DNA of 64,000 nt from assembly GCA_966424055.1 (NCBI GenBank), contig CBJLMB010000011.1, forward strand, positions 1-64,000, given 5' to 3'. Made by a program: the position numbers and the translations under genes. A model generated the notes under the pieces. It ran no database searches. It saw nothing but the letters and a program-made list of their open reading frames with translations, and had not been told where the DNA came from. Position 1 is the first letter of the stretch. Each line of letters begins with the position of its first letter. Shown here piece by piece: positions 27,702 through 37,800 of the stretch. The stretch is from Deminuibacter sp966424055 (GTDB taxonomy: Bacteria > Bacteroidota > Bacteroidia > Chitinophagales > Chitinophagaceae).

Positions 27702-27941
27702 ATGCGCTATCCGGCGTATAACAGGTCAATGGCAATGATAAGCACCGGCCCGGAAGCTTTTCATTTTGGCAGGCTTTATTTTCAAAATGAAAGGCCTGGC
27801 CTGAAAGTATTGATGGCTTATCCTGCGGCAGAGATCAGCAAATGCAGCGGCTGCCTGTATCGCAGCGGGAAAAGCTGTCCACCGCAGGGGATGGCATTGC
27901 TGTTGACTTATATACAATGGACATTAAACACCATATTATGA
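27702..27941 (+). CDS. Small CxxC protein, coupled to next gene
   Basis: 79 aa with an ATG start (further in-frame ATGs at 27729 and 27735 are possible). A CSGCLYRSGKSC segment near residue 52 could bind metal. The family is not recognised. The stop overlaps the ATG of the next gene as ATGA (27938-27941), which argues that both frames are translated. No signal peptide. Confidence 0.45.
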   Translation: MRYPAYNRSMAMISTGPEAFHFGRLYFQNERPGLKVLMAYPAAEISKCSGCLYRSGKSCPPQGMALLLTYIQWTLNTIL

Positions 27942-28267
27942 TTACTGCCAAAGCATTGTGCCGGCTACTGCAACAAGCTGCTACCCGGCATCCTGACGAA
28001 AAGGAGGCTGAAGACCGCATACTTTCACTGGCCCTTGAAGCAAGACAGGCGGCCCGTCTCTGCGATATTTCGCTGATCAAGAGAAATATGCAACTGGCGG
28101 AGCGGTTTTATGAAGAAGGTGACCCGGTAGTGAAAAGACTAATTGAACGCATTTATATGCCCGCACTCAATAACATATTGCTGCGCAACTGCACAGCCGG
28201 CAGGATGCTGAAAATATACATGCCGCTGGCCCTGTTCCGTTTGCATATCCGCCAGGTATATCGTTAG
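27938..28267 (+). CDS. Conserved-looking helical protein of unknown function
   Basis: 109 aa starting at the ATG of the ATGA overlap (MITAKALCRLLQQ); an ATG at 27917 in the same frame is the alternative. The product is almost all helix, with HPDEKEAEDRILSLALEARQ, then AERFYEEGDPVVKRLIERIYMP and a basic end. I recall similar short proteins from other Chitinophagaceae but cannot give a family. Downstream lies the long repeat field, with no terminator hairpin before it except the inverted repeats within. Confidence 0.55.
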   Translation: MITAKALCRLLQQAATRHPDEKEAEDRILSLALEARQAARLCDISLIKRNMQLAERFYEEGDPVVKRLIERIYMPALNNILLRNCTAGRMLKIYMPLALFRLHIRQVYR

Positions 28268-28270
28268 CGC

Positions 28271-28436
28271 GCGAGTGGCGAGTAGCGCTAACGCGCCGTG
28301 AATGGCTAGTTTGTTGGAGGATAATGATGGGAGAGCGGCGTACTTACGGTAGCGCGAGTGGCGAGTTGCGCTATCGCGCCGTGAATCGCCAGTTTGTTGG
28401 AGGATAATGATGGGAGAGCGGCGTACTTACGGTAGC
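28271..28436. repeat. Tandem repeat, 2 x 83 bp
   Basis: Two successive units begin GCGAGTGGCGAGT at 28271 and 28354, with a third start at 28437 that leads into the 284-bp unit. Each contains GAGTGGCGAGTTGCGCTAAC-type sequence and a TTGTTGGAGGATAATGATGG segment. No ORF is preserved across units. The GCGAGTGG phrase is the reverse complement of the CACTCGC phrases found further on, so transcripts would fold back. Confidence 0.75.
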
Positions 28437-29004
28437 GCGAGTGGCGAGTTGCGCTAACGCGCCGTGAATCGCCAGTGGGAGCGGGATAATCTCGTATAAT
28501 TAAAAATGCGCGCATTTTAATGCATATCACAAGTCCCTACACTGTAAGAAAAACTCGCGATTCACCACTCGCGATTCACGCATGTCTATGCTTGTATACG
28601 CACATTTCAAAACTAAACGTATAGCTTCTGCAGTGTAAAAAACTAGCGATTCACGCATGTTTATGCTTGTGTACGCGCATTTTAACGCCTAACGTACTAT
28701 TTCTGTACTGTACTAATTTCGCGAGTGGCGAGTTGCGCTAATGCGCCGTGAATCGCCAGTGGGAGCGGGATAATCTCGTGTAATTAAAAATGCGCGCATT
28801 TTAATGCATATCACAAGTCCCTACACTGTAAGAAAAACTCGCGATTCACCACTCGCGATTCACGCATGTCTATGCTTGTATACGCACATTTCAAAACTAA
28901 ACGTATAGCTTCTGCAGTGTAAAAAACTAGCGATTCACGCATGTTTATGCTTGTGTACGCGCATTTTAACGCCTAACGTACTATTTCTGTACTGTACTAA
29001 TTTC
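28437..29004. repeat. Tandem repeat, 2 x 284 bp
   Basis: GCGAGTGGCGAGTTGCGCTA occurs at 28437, 28721 and 29005: two complete units of exactly 284 bp and the beginning of a third. The first two agree almost base for base, so the duplication is recent. Each unit has an ATGCGCGCATTTTAATGCAT segment, a CACTCGCGATTCACGC inverted partner of the unit start and a TGTACTGTACTAA end. Noncoding. Confidence 0.8.
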
Positions 29005-29156
29005 GCGAGTGGCGAGTTGCGCTAACGCGCCGTGAATCGCAAGTGAGAATGTAAGTCGGAATACCCTCGTATAAGAAAAACACGCGATGTAAGAATACCT
29101 ATGCTTGTATCCATACATTTTAATACTTAACACAAGTTCCCACACTGTAAGAAAAA

Positions 29157-29576
29157 CTCGCGATTCACCACTCGCCATTCACGCATGTCTATGCTTGTAT
29201 ACGCACATCTCAAAGCTAAACGTATAGTTTCTTAGTGTAAAAAAAACTCGCGATTCACCACTCGCGATTCACGCATGTCTATGCTCGTGTACGCACATCT
29301 CAAAGCTAAACGTATAGTTTCTTAGTGTAAAAAAAACTCGCGATTCACCACTCGCGATTCACGCATGTTTATCCTCGTATACGCACATTTCAAAACTAAA
29401 CGTATAGCTTCTGCAGTGTAAAAAACTAGCCATTCACGCATGTCTATGCTCGTGTACGCACATTTCAAAGCTGAACGTATAGCTTCTGTAGTGTAAAAAA
29501 CTAGCGATTCACGCATGTCTATCCTCGTATACGCACATTTCAAAGCTGAGCGTATAGCTTCTGCAGTGTAAAAAAC
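29157..29576. repeat. Tandem repeats, about 90-bp and 75-bp units
   Basis: CTCGCGATTCACCACTCGCG begins at 29157 (with one change), 29247 and 29337, giving 90-bp units; CTAGC(C/G)ATTCACGCATG begins at 29426 and 29501, giving 75-bp units that lack the doubled CACTCGC. All end in AGTGTAAAAAA. A 124-codon minus-strand frame across this array simply repeats the unit and is not a gene. Confidence 0.75.
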
Positions 29577-29704
29577 ATCCAGTTTCCCAGCCCTGAGCCG
29601 GCAAATCACCCGAAACGAGCATTTGTTAGGGGCGGATAATAAGAAATAATTGCTAAAAATGAAGCAGATTCCCCATTTCGGAACCGATGTTTTCATTTTC
29701 GCTG

Positions 29705-29712
29705 TACCTTTG
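29705..29712 (+). promoter_or_regulatory. Candidate -7 promoter element of mqo
   Basis: TACCTTTG fits TAnnTTTG, 20 bp before the ATG of the quinone oxidoreductase gene, in the only non-repetitive stretch after the repeat field. A T-rich segment lies where a -33 element would be, but no exact TTTG. Confidence 0.45.
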
Positions 29713-29731
29713 CGGCCTGTAACAGAAGGTT

Positions 29732-31249
29732 ATGGGTAAAAGCAAATATTCTTCAGGAATGGAACCGGATATTGTTCTCATTGGCGCAGGTATTATGAGT
29801 GCTACACTAGGCGTTTTGCTGAAAGAGCTACAACCTGAGTTAACCATAGAAATTTTTGAAAGACTGGATGAAGTGGCTGCCGAAAGTTCTGATGCATGGA
29901 ACAATGCAGGCACCGGTCACTCTGCATTTTGTGAGTTGAACTATACACCCGAGCGCGAAGATGGTACCATCGATAGCAGCAAAGCGGTGAAAATAGCCGA
30001 ATCTTTTGAAGTGTCCAGGCAGTTCTGGGCTTACCTGGTACAGCAAAAGCTGATCGATGATCCGCGCAGCTTTATCACCAGTGTTCCGCATATGAGCTTT
30101 GTATGGGGGGAAGAGAATGTGCAATACCTGAAAAAAAGATACGATAGCCTTACTGCCAACCAGCTGTTCAAGGGGATGGAATACTCTGAAGATCATGCTG
30201 TGCTGGCAAAATGGATGCCCCTGGTAATGGATGGCCGTGACCCCTCACAGAAAGTAGCTGCCACCCGTATGGAAATTGGTACAGATGTCAATTTCGGCGC
30301 CCTTACCCGTGCGCTTTTTGCCCACCTGAAAAAGACACCGGGCGTAAAAATGCACCTGAACCATGAAATACGCGACCTGGAGCAGGAAGAAGATGGCCGT
30401 TGGCTGGTAAGTGTGAAAAACAGGAAAACCCGCAGGAAAAGAGATGTACGCGCCAAATTTGTATTTATCGGTGCAGGCGGAGGCTCATTGCCTTTGCTGC
30501 TGAAATCGGGTATACCCGAAGGTAAAGGCTTTGGTGGTTTCCCTGTAAGCGGGCAATGGCTCAAATGCAATAACCCGGCAGTGATTGAGCGCCACAGTGC
30601 TAAAGTGTATGGTAAAGCATCCGTTGGTGCCCCACCCATGTCGGTGCCTCACCTGGATACAAGGATGATCAATGGCAAAAGAGCATTGCTTTTTGGGCCC
30701 TATGCCGGGTTCTCTACCAAGTTCCTGAAAAACGGCTCTTACCTCGACCTGCCTTTATCTATTAAAGTGAACAATATACGCCCTATGCTTGCAGCAGGGC
30801 TGGATAATATACCCCTTACCAAATACCTGATTCACCAGGTTCGCCAGTCGCCCGAAGACCGCCTGGAGGCTTTACGCGAGTTTTTGCCTGAAGCGAAAAT
30901 GGAAGACTGGGAGCTGGAAATCGCCGGCCAGCGTGTGCAGGTGATTAAAAAAGACCCGGAGCATGGTGGTGTGCTCGAATTTGGAACAGAAGTGGTCAGC
31001 GCAGCCGATGGAAGTATTGCGGCTTTACTGGGTGCTTCGCCCGGCGCTTCTACCGCTGTATCGATCATGCTCGACCTGATCCCCCGCTGCCTGAAAGACA
31101 AAGTAAGGCTTCAGGCATGGCAGGAACGTTTAAAACAGATGATCCCTTCCTATGGCCAGTCCCTCGCCGCCAATCCCACACTCTGTGAGGAAACCCGTAA
31201 CTGGACAAGCGAAGTACTGGAACTAAAAAAAGCCGAACCTGTAGCTTAA
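29732..31249 (+). CDS. mqo: Malate:quinone oxidoreductase
   Basis: 505 aa, the usual length. The FAD-binding Rossmann motif lies at residues 12-30 (DIVLIGAGIMSATLGVLL). The family signature AAESSDAWNNAGTGHSAFCE follows at about 50-70, and LFGPYAGFSTKFLK plus a closing ASPGASTAV region complete the family pattern. It oxidises malate to oxaloacetate and passes electrons to the quinone pool at the membrane, bypassing NAD-linked malate dehydrogenase in the citrate cycle. Single gene, followed by a terminator. Confidence 0.95.
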   Translation: MGKSKYSSGMEPDIVLIGAGIMSATLGVLLKELQPELTIEIFERLDEVAAESSDAWNNAGTGHSAFCELNYTPEREDGTIDSSKAVKIAESFEVSRQFWAYLVQQKLIDDPRSFITSVPHMSFVWGEENVQYLKKRYDSLTANQLFKGMEYSEDHAVLAKWMPLVMDGRDPSQKVAATRMEIGTDVNFGALTRALFAHLKKTPGVKMHLNHEIRDLEQEEDGRWLVSVKNRKTRRKRDVRAKFVFIGAGGGSLPLLLKSGIPEGKGFGGFPVSGQWLKCNNPAVIERHSAKVYGKASVGAPPMSVPHLDTRMINGKRALLFGPYAGFSTKFLKNGSYLDLPLSIKVNNIRPMLAAGLDNIPLTKYLIHQVRQSPEDRLEALREFLPEAKMEDWELEIAGQRVQVIKKDPEHGGVLEFGTEVVSAADGSIAALLGASPGASTAVSIMLDLIPRCLKDKVRLQAWQERLKQMIPSYGQSLAANPTLCEETRNWTSEVLELKKAEPVA

Positions 31250-31270
31250 TATACACAGAAAGTAATAAAA

Positions 31271-31305
31271 CCAAGGGCGCTTCAAACCGGAGCGCCTTGG
31301 TTTTT
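31271..31305 (+). terminator. Rho-independent terminator after mqo
   Basis: Inverted arms CCAAGG(G)CGCT and AGCGCCTTGG, with one bulged G, are followed by TTTTT. Lies 21 bp after the mqo stop. Confidence 0.85.
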
Positions 31306-31911
31306 AGCATACTATTATTTTTTCATTATTTCATCGTTAACCAACGCTTCCTCCAACATCTGCCAACAATAAGCAACCCATAACCACCAGGCCCACTGAA
31401 ACCATCCGCCATTAAAGAACTGCCCACTAAATGCTGATGAACGTTAGCTTTTCATCCACCCAATCCCCCCAAATTAGGGGTGTGCGAAAATGAATAAAAT
31501 GGCATAATTTTAGGAATCCTGTTCTATACAAGCCTTTCAGGCTTATTACCCTTGTATAGGTAACAGCGTTTATTGCTTGCCATTTGGATATGTAGGTATA
31601 TATTATTTCCCCCAGTCGATCGAAAGCTGTGTTAGGCAATTTATACAGGGTTTCAATACTATTAAGACTTGCTACAGGCTGTGTAGGCCTTACTGCGCAT
31701 ATGCTGGCATAAACAGTGTACCTGCTTCTGTATGCATTGCGCAAAACCTGCAACCTGATTAACAGTAAAAGATGAACAAGATTGGACTAAAGGGTAAAGA
31801 GCATATACATTTCAACACCTACTCCTCTAAAAGGCAAATGATCAAAATGTAGATTTCATTACCCACATAACCAAAACCAGTAGGCACCGGATTTGCCGAA
31901 AAAGAACGACT
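31306..31911. other. Gap of about 600 bp without a recognisable gene
   Basis: Short frames exist on both strands (for example 31427-31753 minus, 31577-31762 plus) but have no good starts, domains or typical codon use. The region is moderately AT-rich and free of the repeat families found in other gaps. It presumably contains the leader of the LytTR regulator gene. Confidence 0.5.
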
Positions 31912-32673
31912 ATGAAAACAATCAAAGCAGCGATCGTTGATGATGAAGCAGCAAACCTGCACATCATAAAAACCTTGCTGGAAACACAGTGCACAGATGT
32001 TGAAGTTGTATGGACGGCTGATAACCTGGATGATGCACACAGGTATATCAGGGAGCGGGAAGTGGATGTTATTTTCCTTGATATAGAAATGCCCCCTTAC
32101 AGCTCATTTGATCTATTGCAGAATATCGAGGATCCCCATTTTGAGATCATTTTTGTAACAGCTTACCAGGAGTATGCACTCCGGGCAATCAAAATGGCTG
32201 CGCTGGACTATATTCTTAAACCGGTAAAAGCCGGTGATATCAGGGATGTGATAGAAAAATTACGCAATTCCAATAAAAATAAATTTGGGGAGCTTACCAG
32301 CCTGCTGAAAGATCACCTGAAATCGAAATCAGGTAATTTTTCCAAGATCGTGGTACATGTATCCGATGGGTATGAAATTGTAGATATCAATGACATCATT
32401 TATGTGGAAGCGCTGGATAGTTATGCCAAACTGAAATTGCCGAAAAATGTTTCTTATGTTACTTCCCGCTCACTGAAAGAATACGACGAAATGCTGTGTG
32501 ATAAAGGGTTTTACCGCATTCACAAATCATACCTTGTAAACTTTCACCATATCATGAAGATACTGAAAGGTATTTCCGCTTCTGTGATCATGACAAACGG
32601 CGATTGTATCCCGATTTCTGCAAGAAGAAAAGAGGAATTTTTTAATGAGCTGAAAGGATTGATCTCTTTCTAA
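31912..32673 (+). CDS. LytTR-family response regulator (orphan)
   Basis: 253 aa. The receiver domain covers residues 1-120, with acidic pocket DDE at 10-12, phosphoacceptor Asp57 in VIFLDIEM, TAYQEYALRA and a Lys in LKPVKA. The LytTR DNA-binding domain covers about 145-250 (HVSDGYEIVDINDIIYVEALDSY, FYRIHKSYLVNFHHI, PISARRKEEF). Family members bind imperfect direct repeats at promoters. There is no sensor kinase next to it; its partner must be elsewhere. Regulation target unknown. Confidence 0.92.
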   Translation: MKTIKAAIVDDEAANLHIIKTLLETQCTDVEVVWTADNLDDAHRYIREREVDVIFLDIEMPPYSSFDLLQNIEDPHFEIIFVTAYQEYALRAIKMAALDYILKPVKAGDIRDVIEKLRNSNKNKFGELTSLLKDHLKSKSGNFSKIVVHVSDGYEIVDINDIIYVEALDSYAKLKLPKNVSYVTSRSLKEYDEMLCDKGFYRIHKSYLVNFHHIMKILKGISASVIMTNGDCIPISARRKEEFFNELKGLISF

Positions 32674-32696
32674 ACAGTTGTTGTTCAGCAAGGCGG

Positions 32697-32972
32697 TTAC
32701 AGTTCTTTTGCTTCAAAAGTAAGCTGGAAATCTTTTTTCACAGCTGCTATCAGCTGCTGTTGCCAGTAACCCGCGGGTTGCATTTTGCCCTGGTTATCAA
32801 CCAGGCACAGGGCATCCATATTGATCCTGACGGTTTGCTGGAAAAATATTTCCAGGAAAACAGGATGACCCGATGTAATGGTCAGCTCTGAAGGCTCTAT
32901 GCTATACTGGCAATGTATTTCCAACAACGATTCTTCAAAAGATACAACTAATATAAAGGGCTCGGATTTCAT
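32697..32972 (-). CDS. Small hypothetical protein
   Basis: 91 aa with an ATG start. Beta-rich first half (FILVVSFEESLLEIHCQYS), then an acidic/helical end (WQQQLIAAVKKDFQL). The family is not recognised and there is no signal peptide. It converges on the LytTR regulator gene (23-bp gap). Codon use is ordinary, so it is likely real. Confidence 0.6.
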   Translation of the reverse strand: MKSEPFILVVSFEESLLEIHCQYSIEPSELTITSGHPVFLEIFFQQTVRINMDALCLVDNQGKMQPAGYWQQQLIAAVKKDFQLTFEAKEL

Positions 32973-33120
32973 AGTGAAAAATTTATAAGGGTTTCCTGCA
33001 TCATCGCTTTATCAAATGTATTGAACACCTGCATCAGTTGAATGGTTAGACGGCTATTTTAAGTAGCTTTTACTTTTTGATGCCTGTTTTAATAAGATAT
33101 TAACGTATGGCTTAATGAAT

Positions 33121-33200
33121 AGAGCGGGGCACTCTTCAAGAGTGCCCCGCTCTATTTGTCTGTGGAAAGAGTGAGACACTCTTGAAGAGTGCCGTACTCT
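33121..33200. repeat. Hairpin repeat H, copy 1 plus a partial copy
   Basis: A perfect palindrome of the AGAGCGGGGCACTCT ... AGAGTGCCCCGCTCT type at 33121-33153, followed at 33167-33200 by an imperfect version with the same CACTCTTGAAGAGTG centre. Near-identical hairpins lie at 45639-45672 and 57594-57627. The rest of the 268-bp gap has no gene. Confidence 0.75.
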
Positions 33201-33241
33201 GAACAAGCCTGCCTGCTGTTTGTAGTAATAAATAAACAAAA

Positions 33242-33664
33242 ATGCTCAGTGTTTACGCTATACTGGAAACAGGCATCTATGTGAATGATACAGATAAGGC
33301 CTGCCGGTTTTACCAGGATATTTTTGGCTTTGAATTATTGCTCGGTGATAAGCGGCTGAAAGCGCTGAAGGTTGGCGACAGCCAGGTATTGCTTTTATTC
33401 GAAAAAGGGCAGTCATTACAACCGGTAACATTGCCCGGTGGTACCATTCCGCCGCATGATGGAGACGGGCCGGTGCATTTTGCTTTTGCCGTACCGGCCG
33501 CCGAGCTGGATAAATGGGAACAGCACCTGCTTGCAAAAGGCATTGCCATTGAAGGCAAGGTGCTGTTTGATAGCGGATACAGTATCTATTTCAGGGATAC
33601 TGACCAGCACCTGGTAGAGCTAACCACCAGTGCTATATGGAAAGGATTGAAAAAGGAGCCATGA
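33242..33664 (+). CDS. Glyoxalase/VOC-fold protein
   Basis: 140 aa with an ATG start. Two beta-alpha-beta-beta-beta modules: the first includes TGIYVNDTDKACRFYQDIFGF, the second DGPVHFAFAVPAAELDKWEQ and IYFRDTDQHLVELTT. Possible metal ligands are His in PVHFAF and Glu in LVELTT. Members include glyoxalases, dioxygenases and antibiotic-resistance proteins, and the substrate cannot be told from sequence. Stands alone, convergent with the efflux operon. Confidence 0.85.
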   Translation: MLSVYAILETGIYVNDTDKACRFYQDIFGFELLLGDKRLKALKVGDSQVLLLFEKGQSLQPVTLPGGTIPPHDGDGPVHFAFAVPAAELDKWEQHLLAKGIAIEGKVLFDSGYSIYFRDTDQHLVELTTSAIWKGLKKEP

Positions 33665-33699
33665 TATTTATCAGGCATGAGGTTTTCATCATGCATACT

Positions 33700-34884
33700 T
33701 TATTCTTCCGCTTCATTGTTCTTCAGTTTGCTTAAGAGGTCGTAGGCGCCTTTTACTACAACATTTAACCGTTTCTTGTCTGTATTACCGGGCAGTTCAA
33801 CAGCAGTATAACCGGCTTCTGTAGCACCGGTGTTCACCTGCACCATGGTATAGCGGTAAGCCTGTGTGTTATGCGCAGTACTGTCTTCTGTGAACACGTA
33901 TTTTTTTCCTTCATAATCAAGAACAGCTGTGCCGGGAAGCGCCGGCTGGCTGAGATGGCTGGTTTCTACATAGGCAGTCAAATACATGCCGGGAAGCAGG
34001 TTGGTATCTTCTTCATCCAGGTGGCAGTGGATGCGGATGGTGCGGTCTTTACTTATTTCGCGGCCTACCAGGTATACGGTGGCTGTTCTTTCTTTTGTTT
34101 CGTTCGATAAATAGAATCGTACTTTTTGTCCTGTTCTGATGGCAGCGATATCTTTTTCAAAAACGGTGAGCTCCGCATGCACATGCCTGGTATCTACGAT
34201 CCTGAAAAGAATATCCGTCGGGTTTATATATTGGCCGGTGTTCACATTTACTTCTGTTACAAAACCGGAAATAGGGGCGTATAGGGAGATCGTGTTTTGT
34301 ATATGTCCTTTTTCGAGCCGGGCTATATCTATATTGATCAGGCGCATCCTGGCTTTGAGGCCGGCTACCCTTGCGCGCATGCTTTCGTAATTCGCTTTAG
34401 CCAGTTGCAATGTTTTGCGGGCATTGATGTTTTCTGCGGCCAGTTCCTGCTGGCGCAGGTATTCTGCCTGCAGGTATTCCAGCTGGCTGCTGTTGTCTAA
34501 ATAATCCTGCTGCATTTGAATATAGGCAGGATCCTGGAGTGTGGCGATCAGGGCTCCTTTCTGTACATATTTGCCCTGCAACATATCAGATGACTGCATA
34601 AAGCCGCCAAGTGGTGCCGACACGCTCACTGTTTGCTGCGGTGGAACATCCAGCAGTCCATTCACTTTAATAGTACCGCTTAGAACGCGGTAACTGATAC
34701 TGTCGGTTTGAATACCGGCTGTTTTAAATTGTTCAGGCGTAAGGGTAACAGATAAGTCTGTATGAGCTGCCTCTTTTTCCGCTGGTTTATTTTCCGCTGT
34801 TTTGTTTTTGCAGGACAGCAGTAAGGCGATCAGGGAGCATTGTACTAACCGGGCAAGTGTATTGTTACGAATGAAAATGGTCAT
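33700..34884 (-). CDS. Heavy-metal efflux RND adaptor (CzcB/CusB-like lipoprotein)
   Basis: 394 aa. A lipobox (IALLLSC) places the mature N-terminus at Cys25, so it is anchored in a membrane from the periplasmic side. A barrel-sandwich/lipoyl part (VSVSAPLGGFMQSSDMLQGKYVQKGALIATLQDP) and a long helical hairpin at about 130-200 precede a second lipoyl half (ISGFVTEVNVNTGQYI) and beta domains. It links the inner-membrane pump to the outer-membrane channel. It starts 4 bp after the pump-channel fusion gene, in the same operon. Confidence 0.9.
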   Translation of the reverse strand: MTIFIRNNTLARLVQCSLIALLLSCKNKTAENKPAEKEAAHTDLSVTLTPEQFKTAGIQTDSISYRVLSGTIKVNGLLDVPPQQTVSVSAPLGGFMQSSDMLQGKYVQKGALIATLQDPAYIQMQQDYLDNSSQLEYLQAEYLRQQELAAENINARKTLQLAKANYESMRARVAGLKARMRLINIDIARLEKGHIQNTISLYAPISGFVTEVNVNTGQYINPTDILFRIVDTRHVHAELTVFEKDIAAIRTGQKVRFYLSNETKERTATVYLVGREISKDRTIRIHCHLDEEDTNLLPGMYLTAYVETSHLSQPALPGTAVLDYEGKKYVFTEDSTAHNTQAYRYTMVQVNTGATEAGYTAVELPGNTDKKRLNVVVKGAYDLLSKLKNNEAEE

Positions 34885-34888
34885 GTTT

Positions 34889-37800
34889 TTATGGTTTATC
34901 TGTTAACAGGTATTCTATCAGTGCTATATTTTGGTTGTACTGCAATACAGCCTGCAGGTAGTTTTCCCTGATGCTTGCTGCCTGGTTAAGTGCCAGCAGG
35001 TATTCAGTGAATGCTGATTCACCTTTTTCAAAAGCCGTTCTGGCCTGGTAGATCAGCAGGCTGGCATTTTTCAGTGCGGCAGACTGGTAATAGGTTAAAG
35101 CAGACTGGTATTTTTTATGATCCTGTACAGCCTGCCTGTACTGCGACCGTAGCTGCACTGCTGTTGCTGTATAGCTGGCAGCTGCAGCATCCCGCTGTAG
35201 TGCGGTTGCTCTGATACGCGACTGGTAAGGTTTTGACCAAAGCGGAATGGCCAGTCCCAGCTGAATACCCTGGAAGCGCTTGCCGCTACCGAAATATTTT
35301 TCTTGTCCGTCGATGTTCTGGAAACCGATGAGTGACTGGTTGTAATAACCCAGTGTAATATCGGGCAACCTGGCTGCTGTAGCCAGCTGCCTGTTTTTTT
35401 CCTGGACAGTTATTTCCTGCTGCAGCATTGCCAGCAGCGGGTGGCCGGCAACAGATGCGGTATCACTATGCCAGCCGGGTGTTGCAGGAATAAAGCCTGT
35501 ATCTGCAGGGATGACTGCTGTATCTGTTTGCAACAATGCCTGCAGGTTTTCCATCGCGATCTCTTTATCTGCTGCATTCTGCACCAGGCGGTTGACTATT
35601 TCGCTGCGCCGGGTTTCTACCGATGTTTTTTCAAGCAGGTTGGTTTCGCCGGTCTTATAGCGCAGGCTGGCTGCTTTTAAGAACCCGGCATAAACTGTAT
35701 CCTGCTGCATCAGCAGGTTTTGCAGTGCATAGCTGAACAGCAACTGCTGCCAGGCTTTTTTTATTTCCAGCACCAGCTGGTCGCGGCTGAGCTGCAAACG
35801 GTATTCACGGCTTTTGATCATCGCCCTGCCTGCTGCTGCTTTTTTGGCAAATACAGTAGGGAAGGGGATGGTTTGACTGATGGTGATGCTGTTATCGGTT
35901 TTGATGCTGTTGTACTGGCCATGGTTCAGCAAAAAATCGGTCTTGCCTATTTCTGAAGCAGTGCCCTGCAATGCTTTTTGTGAAGCCAGCTCCAGAGAAG
36001 CGGCTTTTACATTGCTGTTGTGCTGCAGCGCATAGTCGATGGCCGCAGGCAGTGTCCATTTAACGGGTTGCGCTTTTGTACTACAGGTGATACCGGCTGC
36101 CAGCAACAAGAGGAGTGTGGCGGGTTTACTGATGCGCCATTTTCTTTTATTGAAGTAAAGAAACAGTGCAGGCAGTACCAGCAGGGTGAGTAAAGTGGCT
36201 GTTACCAGTCCGCCGATCACCACGGTTGCAAGTGGCCGCTGTACTTCGGCGCCGCTGCCTTGCGAAATAGCCATCGGTAAAAAGCCAAGGGATGCAACGG
36301 TGGCCGTCATTATTACGGGGCGTAAACGAACGCGGGTACCTTCCAGTATAACTTGTTTCAGGTCTGTTTGCCCGGCCTGTTGCAGCCGGTTGAATTCAGC
36401 CATCAGCACAATACCATTTAACACGGCTACACCGAACAAGGCAATAAAACCTACGCCGGCAGAAATGCTGAAAGGCATACCTCGTATCCACAATGCGAGA
36501 ATACCGCCGATGGCAGAAAGCGGGATGGCCGTGAAAATAAGCAGCCCCTGTTTAACCGAATGAAAGGTAAAATACAGCAGCAGGAAAATCAACAGCAGTG
36601 CAACAGGTACGGCAATACCCAGCCTGCCTTTGGCTTCCTGCAGGTTTTCAAAGGTGCCACCATAAGTGCTGTAGTAGCCCGGCTGAAATTTTACCTGTCT
36701 GTTCACTTTATCCTGCAGTTCGTTAACGATGCTTTCCACATCCCTGCCACGCACATTAAAACCGACAATAATGCGGCGGCGGGTATCTTCACGTTGTATC
36801 TGGTTAGGACCTGTCTGCAGCTCCACATCGGCCAGCTGCGATAAGGGAACCTGGTTGCCGGATGCAGTGGTCACGTACAATGCACGCAGGTCTTCGATGC
36901 TTTTCCTGTTGGCCGTATCCAGCCTCACCACGAGATCGAATCTTTTCTCGCCTTCAAACACCTGTCCCGAACGGTCGCCTGCAAAACCGGTGCGGATAAC
37001 CTGGTTGATATCTTCTACATTTAAACCATATTGTGCAATACGCTCGCGTTTATAGGTAACAACGATCTGGGGCAAACCGGTCACCTGTTCAATATAAATA
37101 TCTGCAGTGCCTTTAATATCGCGTATAATATTTCCAATGCGGCCGGCATAATCAGACAGCAGGTTAAGGTCTTCACCAAATATCTTCACCACAACATCCT
37201 GCCTGGCACCGGCGATCAGTTCATTAAAGCGCATCTGTATGGGTTGCTGAAAACCATAAGTAACACCGGGGATCGCTTTTTCCAGTGCTGCCTGCATACG
37301 GGAAGCCAGTTCAACACGGCTGTGTGCAGAGGTCCATTCTTTTTTGTCCTTCAGCAGGATGATCAGGTCGCAGGCTTCTACAGGCATCGGGTCTGTAGGA
37401 ATTTCACTGGCACCGATCTTGCCCACCACTTCTTTCACTTCGGGAAATTGTTTTTTCAGGAGTGCGGCAGATTGTGTGGCCGCTTCAACGGTTTTAGACA
37501 GGCTGCTGCCGGTGAGCACCCTTGTTTCCACTGCAAAGTCGCCTTCATCAAGCTGCGGAATAAATTCGGCGCCGAGCCTGCCAAAAACAAATACGCAGCC
37601 GATAAATAAAGCTACTACTGAAGTGATCACCACCAGCGGTTTACGCAGTACCCACTGCAATGCAGGTGTGTACAGGCCTTGCAGGAAATGCATGATACGG
37701 GTAGAGCTATTTTTTTGCCCGCCGGTTTGCCTGCTCAGGAACAGCGCACTCATCATAGGCACATAGGTAAGTGATAGCAGGAAAGCACCAAGGATGGCAA

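Noticed and set aside
28266..29580. CRISPR array in the repeat field
   Set aside because: Units are 75-284 bp and adjoin directly, without unique spacers of constant length, and no cas genes are present.
29322..29696. Minus-strand frame of 124 codons with repeated FYTAEAIRSALKCAYT units
   Set aside because: It only translates the 75- and 90-bp tandem DNA repeats; its periodicity follows the DNA unit and there is no start or family support.
31427..31753. Minus-strand frame of 108 codons upstream of the LytTR regulator gene
   Set aside because: No domain or signal and no plausible partner genes; base composition resembles noncoding sequence.
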